Source: Marivivens sp. (lineage in GTDB: Bacteria > Pseudomonadota > Alphaproteobacteria > Rhodobacterales > Rhodobacteraceae). Taken from it: 6,103 nucleotides of DNA. The translations under genes and the position numbers were made by a program. The notes under the pieces were generated by a model, which did no database searches, was not told the DNA's origin, and saw nothing but the letters and a program-made list of their open reading frames with translations. The stretch covers positions 1 through 6,103 of the forward strand of contig JAHEBR010000133.1 in NCBI GenBank assembly GCA_024642185.1. The letters run 5' to 3'. Below, in pieces: positions 1 through 6,103 of the stretch. How positions within the stretch are numbered: the first letter of the stretch is position 1; each line of letters opens with the position of its first letter.

Positions 1-596
1 TGTGCCCGGCGTGGCCTCACCTTCGATCCGCACACGGGCAAGGCCCTTGCGCAGCTCGGTCTTGTGCTTCATCCGCGCGGTGACTTCTTGGCCCACATAG
101 CAGCCCTTGCGGAAATCGACACCGTGCAGGCGCTCGAAGCCCATCTCGAGGATATAGCTTTCGCCGGTCAGTTCCTCGCCCGATTGCGGGACGATCTTCG
201 CCACACGCAGCGCGTCCCAGTCGGTTGCGTCGCTGAGTTCGGTTGCGCCATAAGCCCGCCAACCCATACCCGGATCCCGCGGATCGGCCAGCGCGCCCTC
301 GGGGGCAGGGCCCGTCCCGCGCGAGACGATCAGATCGGTCGCGGTGATCTGCACATCGGCGCGCAGGCGGTACATCGACAGGCGCTGCACCAGCGCATCG
401 GCGCTCTCGGCCGCCGCATCGAGGAGGATACGGTCGGGCTGGCCCACAAGGAAGAAATCGGCGATGAACTTGCCCTGCGGCGTCAGAAGCGCGGCATAGG
501 CGATGCCGCCGCGTGCCTTGGCAATATCGTTGGTGACGAGGCCCTGCAGGAAATGCTCCCTGTCCTTGCCAGTGATCGCGAATACGCGCCGCGCCG

Positions 597-600
<4 letters not shown>
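1..600 (-). CDS. ygfZ: YgfZ/CAF17-type folate-binding protein, partial (3' end of gene outside window)
   Basis: The visible 200 codons begin MTARRVFAITGKDREHFLQG and run off the left edge, so the C-terminal part is missing. The family has a GcvT-like fold, binds tetrahydrofolate, and supports assembly or repair of certain Fe-S enzymes; in E. coli it affects MiaB-dependent tRNA modification. It is cytoplasmic. Seen here: the N-terminal LQGLVTNDI segment (residues 18-26), LTPQGKFIADFF (39-50), and the family signature KGCYVGQE at 165-172 with its invariant cysteine C167, followed by VTARMKHK. These three blocks in this order separate it from true glycine-cleavage T proteins. The ATG at 600-598 overlaps the TGA of the upstream ABC gene (599-597) as ATGA, and a GAGGAG Shine-Dalgarno sequence lies at 614-609, inside that gene. 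Translational coupling is therefore likely. Alphaproteobacterial members are usually shorter than E. coli YgfZ, so perhaps 50 residues are missing. Confidence 0.93.
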
Positions 601-2375
<1,775 letters not shown>

Positions 2376-2383
2376 GCGGGCTG

Positions 2384-2388
2384 TCCTG
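2384..2388 (-). promoter_or_regulatory. Ribosome binding site fixing the GTG start of the ABC exporter
   Basis: Read on the minus strand, CAGGA is followed by eight bases and then GTG at 2375-2373. This is a good Shine-Dalgarno match at normal spacing. It favours the GTG over the ATG at 2495, which would create a 40-residue basic extension running through the intergenic region. No convincing promoter was identified for the exporter. TTGCCC and TAGATC boxes 18 bases apart on this strand are only weak matches. Confidence 0.6.
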
Positions 2389-2459
2389 CTTTTCTCGTTC
2401 CGACGATCTAGCGGTATTCCGCCCCCCGGGGCAAGGCGCGGGGCGTGTGTCAGGGCGGA

Positions 2460-2487
2460 TTGACGCCGCCGCAAGGCATTGTAGGGT
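2460..2487 (+). promoter_or_regulatory. Putative sigma70-type promoter for the class V aminotransferase
   Basis: A TTGACG -35 box (2460-2465) is followed after 16 bases by TAGGGT (2482-2487) as a possible -10 box. The -35 matches the alphaproteobacterial consensus well, while the -10 matches only three of six positions. Transcription would begin near 2494, leaving a leader of about 22 bases that contains the AAGGAA ribosome binding site at 2505-2510. A short GGCG/CGCC inverted repeat (2454-2457 and 2464-2467) overlaps the -35 box and could be an operator, but at four bases per arm in GC-rich DNA it may be chance. Confidence 0.4.
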
Positions 2488-2515
2488 CCGGCCATATTTT
2501 CGAAAAGGAAACACG

Positions 2516-3700
2516 ATGTCGCTCGCCCAAGGCCGCCAGTATCTCGCCATCCCCGGCCCTTCGGTCGTGCCTGACCGCGTGTTGCAGGCGATGCACCGCG
2601 CCGCGCCGAATATCTATGGCGGCCCGCTCTACGACCTCACCTATTCGCTGATCCCCGATCTCAAGACCATCGCCCGCACCGAAGGCAATGTTGCCATCTA
2701 TATCGGCAATGGCCATGCGGCTTGGGAGGCCTCGCTCGCCAATGTCCTGTCGCGCGGCGACAAGGTTCTGGTGCTGGCGACGGGCCTTTTCGGTCTGGGT
2801 TGGGCCGAGGTCGCGCGCGGGCTGAAAGCCGACGTCGAAGTGATCGATTATGGCGTCCAGGCCGATGTGTCGGCGGACCGGCTCGATGCCGCCCTGCGGG
2901 CCGATACCGGGGGCCGGATCAAGGCTGTTATGGTCTGCCACGTCGATACCTCGGCCGGCGTTCGCAACGATATCCCCGCGATCCGCAAGGCGATGGACGC
3001 CGCTGGACACGGCGCGCTCCTGATGGTCGATTGCATCGCCTCTCTGGCCTGTGATCGCTTCGAGATGGACGCATGGGGCGCGGATGTAACGGTCGCCGCA
3101 AGCCAAAAGGGCCTGATGACCCCGCCGGGCCTCGGCTTTGTCTGGTTCAACGAGAAGGCCGCGAAGGTGCAGGAGACCGCCGATTGCGCCACCGGCTACT
3201 GGAACTGGAAACCCCGCGCCCACCCGCAGGGCTATTGGCAGCTTTTTGGCGGCACCGCCCCCACCCATCACCTCTACGGCCTGCGTGCAGCGCTCGACAT
3301 GATCATGGAAGAGGGGCTGGAAAACGTCTGGGCCCGCCACGGCAAGCTTGCCCGTGCGCTCTGGGCGGCGGTCGAGGCTTGGGGGCAGGGCGGGCCGATG
3401 GCTTTCAACATCAAGGATCCCGCCAAGCGCTCGCACGCCGTCTCGGCCTTTGGCCTTGGCGCGGGCAACAGCGACAAGCTGCGCGGCTGGTGTGAGGAGA
3501 AGGCGGGCCTGACCCTCGGTATCGGCCTCGGCCGCGAACCGGCGGATGCCTTCTTCCGCGTGGGCCACATGGGCCATGTAAATGCTCAGATGATCCTTGC
3601 CGCAATCGCCACGATCGACGCGGGCCTCAAGGCGACCGGTATTCCCCACGGGGCAGGTGCGGTGGAAGCCGCAACCACGCTGATCGCCGCCGAGGCCTAG
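2516..3700 (+). CDS. Class V PLP aminotransferase, serine/alanine/aspartate-glyoxylate type
   Basis: This 394-residue cytoplasmic enzyme of PLP fold type I is expected to move an amino group from serine, alanine or aspartate to glyoxylate, giving glycine. Visible family features: the GPSVVPDRVLQAM start (14-26), IGNGHAAWEASLANV (63-77) in the cofactor-binding region, aspartate D172 in MVDCIASL for the pyridine nitrogen, the PLP lysine K198 in ASQKGLMTPPG, GGTAPTHHLYGLR (245-257) with residues that reach the partner subunit's cofactor, and R348 in FRVGHMGHVN, equivalent to the substrate-carboxylate arginine of alanine-glyoxylate aminotransferases. Length is normal. The ATG at 2516 is chosen because AAGGAA ends five bases upstream and the family start motif follows directly; the open frame continues upstream but without homology. 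The donor is unresolved: serine-glyoxylate (SgaA) and aspartate-glyoxylate (BhcA of the beta-hydroxyaspartate cycle) enzymes are close relatives. No bhcB, bhcC or bhcD partner is visible here, which weakens the BhcA reading. Confidence 0.9.
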   Translation: MSLAQGRQYLAIPGPSVVPDRVLQAMHRAAPNIYGGPLYDLTYSLIPDLKTIARTEGNVAIYIGNGHAAWEASLANVLSRGDKVLVLATGLFGLGWAEVARGLKADVEVIDYGVQADVSADRLDAALRADTGGRIKAVMVCHVDTSAGVRNDIPAIRKAMDAAGHGALLMVDCIASLACDRFEMDAWGADVTVAASQKGLMTPPGLGFVWFNEKAAKVQETADCATGYWNWKPRAHPQGYWQLFGGTAPTHHLYGLRAALDMIMEEGLENVWARHGKLARALWAAVEAWGQGGPMAFNIKDPAKRSHAVSAFGLGAGNSDKLRGWCEEKAGLTLGIGLGREPADAFFRVGHMGHVNAQMILAAIATIDAGLKATGIPHGAGAVEAATTLIAAEA

Positions 3701-3714
3701 CCCCGCGCGGCGGC
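3686..3714. other. Inverted repeat over the convergent stop codons
   Basis: GCCGCCG (3686-3692) and CGGCGGC (3708-3714) are perfect 7-bp complements. A further GGC/GCC pair (3694-3696 and 3700-3702) inside encloses the CTA of the shared CTAG. The fold would form in RNA from either strand and would place both stop codons at its tip. There is no T-run on either side, so a classical intrinsic terminator is not supported. The outer arms encode alanine-rich C-termini of both genes, so codon bias alone could generate the repeat. Confidence 0.3.
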
Positions 3715-4806
3715 AAGCGCCTTCGGCAGCGCCTCGGCAAAGGCCTCGAGATCGGCAGGTGTGCCGCAGCTCACGCGGATACAGCGGTTCTGCGGCGCGA
3801 CGAAAGGCATCCGCACGAAGATGCCCTGATCCACAAGCGAGGTCAGAACCGCCTTGGCGAAGGCGCCGTCGCGTCCGCAGTCGATGGTGACGAAGTTTGT
3901 GGCGGAGGGCAGCGGCACAAGCCCATTGGCAAGCGCAATCGCCCCGATCCGGTCGCGCGCCTTGGCGACCTCGTTCTGCACATGGGCAAGCCACGCCTTG
4001 TCCTCAAGCGCCGCCAGCGCCCCGGCCTGACTGATCCGGCTCATGCCGAAATGGTTGCGCACCTTGTTGAAGGCCTCGATCACCTTGGCCGCTCCGATGG
4101 CATAGCCCACGCGCGCGCCCGCAAGGCCTTGGGCCTTGGAGAAGGTCCGCATGCGGATGACGCGGGGGTCGGCCGGGTCGACCCGCGGCGCGGTGCCTTC
4201 GGGGGCAAATTCGATATAAGCCTCGTCAAGGATGAGAAGCGCCCCCTCCGGCACCTCCGAAATCATCCGCTCGACCGTTTCGGCCTTGTGCCATGTCCCC
4301 ATCGGATTGTCGGGATTGGCGAAATAGATGAGCTTGGCGCCCACCTCCTTCGCCTTGGCCATAAGCCGCTCGGGGTCTTCGTGGTCGCCCGTATAGGGAA
4401 CGGTATGGATCGCCCCGCCAAACCCCGCGACGTGATAGTTGAAGGTCGGATAGGCCCCCGCCGAGGTCACGACCGCTTCGCCCGCGCCCACGAAAAGCCG
4501 CACGACGAGGCCCAAGAGCCCGTCGATCCCTTCGCCCACCATGATGTGCGACGGGTCCATCCCCAGATCCCGCGCAAGCGCTTGACGCAGGTCGTGACTT
4601 TCCGGATCGCCATACATCCACGCCCCCGATGCCGCAGCCTGCATCGCTGCAATCGCCTTTGGCGACGGACCGAAAACGGATTCATTGGCGCCCAGCCGCG
4701 CCCGAAACGCCTTTCCGCGCGCGCGTTCCTGCGCCTCGGGGCCGACGAAGGGCACGGTGGCGGGAAGCGAGGCGGCGAGCGGGGTAAGGCGGGGATCGTC
4801 GGTCAT
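3697..4806 (-). CDS. HisC-like class I/II PLP aminotransferase
   Basis: A 369-residue fold type I aminotransferase of the histidinol-phosphate aminotransferase group, cytoplasmic and expected to be a homodimer. Visible landmarks: GANESVFGPSP (39-49), YGDPESHDLR (65-74) with the tyrosine that contacts the partner's PLP, GEGIDGLLG (91-99) at the phosphate end, ANPDNPMGTW (163-172) with the cofactor asparagine N167, LDEAYIEF (193-200) with D194 and Y197, the PLP lysine K224 in TFSKAQGLAGARVGY, phosphate-binding R232, and substrate-carboxylate R344 in CIRVSCGT. All catalytic residues are present. NPDNPMG replaces the NPNNPTG common in HisC. No other his gene is adjacent, so it may be a paralogue acting on aromatic or other amino acids rather than the histidine-pathway enzyme. 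The ATG at 4806 begins MTDDPRLTPL; no Shine-Dalgarno sequence is visible before it. Its TAG stop overlaps the stop of the facing class V aminotransferase by sharing CTAG. Confidence 0.88.
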   Translation of the reverse strand: MTDDPRLTPLAASLPATVPFVGPEAQERARGKAFRARLGANESVFGPSPKAIAAMQAAASGAWMYGDPESHDLRQALARDLGMDPSHIMVGEGIDGLLGLVVRLFVGAGEAVVTSAGAYPTFNYHVAGFGGAIHTVPYTGDHEDPERLMAKAKEVGAKLIYFANPDNPMGTWHKAETVERMISEVPEGALLILDEAYIEFAPEGTAPRVDPADPRVIRMRTFSKAQGLAGARVGYAIGAAKVIEAFNKVRNHFGMSRISQAGALAALEDKAWLAHVQNEVAKARDRIGAIALANGLVPLPSATNFVTIDCGRDGAFAKAVLTSLVDQGIFVRMPFVAPQNRCIRVSCGTPADLEAFAEALPKALAAARG

Positions 4807-4841
4807 GACGTGAGTAAGCGCAGAGAGGGGCGGTTTGGCAA

Positions 4842-4900
4842 GGGGGGGCGCTGCCCCCCGTCCTGCGGACTCCCCCCGGAGTATTTGCGGCCAAAAGAAA
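4842..4900. repeat. GC-rich intergenic repeat-like element with nested hairpins
   Basis: This lies between the stop of the DUF1992 gene and the start of the HisC-like gene. Three small perfect inverted repeats follow one another: GGGGGGC/GCCCCCC around a GCT loop (4843-4859), TCC/GGA around TGC (4861-4869), and ACTCC/GGAGT around CCCC (4869-4882). They are followed by an A-rich tail, GGAGTATTTGCGGCCAAAAG. This arrangement, a G-run/C-run hairpin followed by CCCCGGAGTATTT and a GGCCA-AAG-like tail, resembles a sequence I recall as common between genes in Rhodobacterales; that identification is from memory and was not searched. It could stabilise or end the 3' side of the valS-DUF1992 message. 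On the coding (minus) strand only TT follows the hairpin, so it is not a standard terminator. Confidence 0.5.
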
Positions 4901-5236
4901 TCAGGATTTGAGGAACTTGCTTCGAGCTTCTTGTGCGATGGCCCGCTTCATCTCGAGCCGCGCCAGTTCGGCCATAGCCTCTTTGCGTTGGGCCGGATCG
5001 GTTTCGGAAGTGACGATCTTCTTCTGCTCGGCGATGATCTTGTTCAAGACGATCTCTTCGGGCAGGACGCCTGCTTCGGCCATGATGCGAAAGCCGATCG
5101 CATCGCCGGGATCGACAAAGGCATCGCCGGGCCGGTCGGGCAGCGGCGCGCCTTCTCCCGCGAGGCCCGAGAGCTTGCCCTCGGCCTCGGCCTTGCGTAT
5201 CCAACGCTCTGCGATCCTGTCGAGCCAGCGTGCCAT
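4901..5236 (-). CDS. DUF1992 (DnaJ homologue subfamily C member 28 / YhdN-type) protein
   Basis: A small protein of 111 residues, probably cytoplasmic with no signal peptide or membrane segment. The conserved domain occupies about residues 5-75. It contains DRIAERWIRKAEAEGKLSGL (6-25), then GEGAPLPD (27-34), then GFRIMAEAGVLPEEIVLNK (48-66), which is the usual DUF1992 order of an 'IAE..I..A...G', a 'G.G.PLP' and a 'R.....G.LP.E..L.K' block. The remainder is charged and helical (about 66-108), consistent with a coiled coil. Family function is not established; the DnaJ name comes from the eukaryotic member, and no J domain or HPD motif is present here. The ATG at 5236 is the only plausible start in frame, preceded by a weak GGGGG. 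It begins 37 bases after the valS stop, inside an inverted repeat that may limit initiation. Co-transcription with valS is likely. Confidence 0.85.
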   Translation of the reverse strand: MARWLDRIAERWIRKAEAEGKLSGLAGEGAPLPDRPGDAFVDPGDAIGFRIMAEAGVLPEEIVLNKIIAEQKKIVTSETDPAQRKEAMAELARLEMKRAIAQEARSKFLKS

Positions 5237-5258
5237 GCCCCCAAGATAGGGGCATGGC
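5232..5258. promoter_or_regulatory. Perfect 10-bp inverted repeat enclosing the DUF1992 start codon
   Basis: GCCATGCCCC (5232-5241) and GGGGCATGGC (5249-5258) are exact complements separated by seven bases. In the valS-to-DUF1992 message the 3' arm holds the only G-rich ribosome-binding candidate and the ATG of the DUF1992 gene. A folded stem would therefore hide both. No T-run follows, so it is not a good intrinsic terminator for valS. The 5' arm holds a second ATG that is out of frame with DUF1992. A role in reducing or coupling translation is an inference from position. Confidence 0.55.
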
Positions 5259-5273
5259 GGCCGGTTTGCCAGA

Positions 5274-6103
5274 TCAGCCGATTTCCGACAGGCGGGCGAG
5301 GGCGGCCTTCAGCTGCGCCTCTTCCCCTTCGCGCAAGGCAAGGTTTTCGCGCGCTTCGTCGACCACCTCTTCGGGGGCGGATGCCACGAAGCTGGGGTTG
5401 TTGAGCCGCCCGCGCAGGCCGCCGAGCTCTTTGCCGAGCTTGTCGAGCGCCTTCTGCACGCGGGCCTTTTCGGCACCGACGTCGATGATATCCGCAAGTG
5501 GCAGGGCAAAGGTCGCGCCGGTCGTGGGGATGGTGATCGAGCCCTTCGGTGCCGCCGCCGCCTCGCTCACCTCGCCAATCCGCGCAAGCCGCTTGATCAT
5601 CACCTCATTGTTCGCATAGGCGCCGCGCGCCGCGTCATCGGCCTCGGTCATCACCACCGGCACATAGAGCCCCACCGGCACATTCATCTGCGCCCGCGCC
5701 GAGCGGATGCCCTCGATCAGGCTGATGGCCCAGTTCATCTCGGCATCCGCGGCCGGATCGACGAGATCGGCAGCAGTATAGCCCGGCCAATCCGCATGGA
5801 CGAGCATCTTGGCCCGCGCACCCGCCACACCCCAAAGCTCTTCGGTGATGAAGGGCATGATCGGGTGCAGAAGGATCAGACATTGATCCAGAACCCAAGC
5901 CATCGTTGCCTGCGTCTCGGCCTTGATCGCGCCTTCGCCGTCAAGGAGGAGGGGCTTTGACAGCTCCACATACCAATCGCAGACCTTGCCCCAGACAAAG
6001 GCATAAAGCGCACTCGCCGCATCGTTGAAACGATAGGCCGCGAGCGCGGCATCGACCTCTTCGCGCACCTTGGCGACCTCGCCGATGATCCAGCGGTTCA
6101 CGG
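5274..6103 (-). CDS. valS: Valyl-tRNA synthetase, C-terminal part (5' end of gene outside window)
   Basis: The last 275 residues of a class I aminoacyl-tRNA synthetase that charges tRNA-Val in the cytoplasm; the gene continues past the right edge. Counting from the edge, residues 1-150 match the anticodon-binding helical domain: NRWIIGEV (2-9), YRFNDAASALYAFVW (23-37), CDWYVELSKP (41-50) and HPIMPFITEELW (79-90) are strongly ValRS-like. IRSARAQMNVPVG (132-144) links to the C-terminal part. Residues about 205-275 form the ValRS-specific coiled-coil arm, with NPSFVASAPEEVV (235-247) at its turn and charged heptad-like helices on both sides. The catalytic domain with HIGH and KMSKS, and the editing domain, lie outside the window. 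The stop is TGA at 5276-5274. The GTG near the edge is an internal valine, not the start. The DUF1992 gene follows 37 bases downstream. Confidence 0.96.
   Translation of the reverse strand, partial: VNRWIIGEVAKVREEVDAALAAYRFNDAASALYAFVWGKVCDWYVELSKPLLLDGEGAIKAETQATMAWVLDQCLILLHPIMPFITEELWGVAGARAKMLVHADWPGYTAADLVDPAADAEMNWAISLIEGIRSARAQMNVPVGLYVPVVMTEADDAARGAYANNEVMIKRLARIGEVSEAAAAPKGSITIPTTGATFALPLADIIDVGAEKARVQKALDKLGKELGGLRGRLNNPSFVASAPEEVVDEARENLALREGEEAQLKAALARLSEIG

Noticed and set aside
2376..2495. A 40-residue N-terminal extension of the ABC exporter from an ATG at 2495
   Set aside because: The extension is basic and Pro-rich, unlike ABC exporters, and would use up the divergent promoter region. 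The GTG at 2375 has a well-placed AGGA.
2450..3994. A 514-codon open frame on the minus strand, antisense to the class V aminotransferase
   Set aside because: It covers a gene with a clear PLP aminotransferase sequence. Its translation is rich in Arg, Gly and Ala with no family motif, and it runs on into the HisC-like gene in another frame. It is a typical artefact of high GC content.
4843..4859. The G-run/C-run hairpin as an intrinsic terminator
   Set aside because: Neither strand has a run of T after the stem. Only TT follows on the minus strand, and TCCTGC follows on the plus strand.
3982..4911. A 309-codon open frame on the plus strand, antisense to the HisC-like gene
   Set aside because: The opposite strand encodes every catalytic motif of a class I/II aminotransferase. 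This frame is His/Arg-rich without a recognisable domain and also crosses the intergenic repeat.
4803..5255. An alternative 150-codon minus-strand frame starting at the second ATG inside the 5232-5258 hairpin
   Set aside because: It is a shifted frame over the DUF1992 gene. Its product lacks any domain, while the other frame matches DUF1992 throughout.

Overview
The window is about 6.1 kb of GC-rich, densely coding DNA. Its protein sequences and codon choice look like an alphaproteobacterium, most likely Rhodobacterales (Rhodobacter/Paracoccus/Roseobacter group). This rests on recalled family resemblance only, because no search could be run. Six protein genes are present, two of them cut by the window ends. 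I see no rRNA, tRNA, CRISPR array, transposase, phage or plasmid gene.

Layout, left to right. Positions 1-600 (-) hold the N-terminal 200 codons of a YgfZ/CAF17-type folate-binding protein. Its ATG overlaps by 4 bases the stop of the gene before it, a single-chain MsbA-like ABC exporter (597-2375, -, GTG start). The two form a tight transcription unit running leftward. A 140-base intergenic region (2376-2515) separates the exporter from a divergent class V PLP aminotransferase of the serine/alanine/aspartate-glyoxylate type (2516-3700, +). A recognisable promoter and Shine-Dalgarno sequence precede the latter. This gene converges on a HisC-like class I/II aminotransferase (3697-4806, -). The two TAG stops lie on opposite strands of one CTAG palindrome, so there is no spacer for a separate terminator. 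Upstream of the HisC-like gene, 4807-4900 holds a cluster of small GC-rich inverted repeats that looks like a Rhodobacterales intergenic repeat. Next come a small DUF1992 (DnaJ-C28/YhdN-type) protein (4901-5236, -) and the C-terminal 275 residues of valyl-tRNA synthetase (5274-6103, -). A perfect 10-bp inverted repeat between these last two encloses the DUF1992 start codon.

How the genes relate: valS, the DUF1992 gene and the HisC-like gene point the same way and may be partly co-transcribed, although the repeat cluster and a 94-base gap precede the aminotransferase. The two aminotransferases belong to different PLP subfamilies and could share amino-group traffic (glyoxylate/glycine versus imidazole or aromatic amino acids), but nothing in the sequence proves this. 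The exporter and YgfZ gene are translationally coupled and have no obvious shared pathway. Overall this is ordinary housekeeping and metabolic sequence. The points worth a second look are at the boundaries: the shared-stop convergence, the start-codon hairpin, the intergenic repeat, and the unresolved substrates of the aminotransferases. I found no convincing undescribed multi-gene system.
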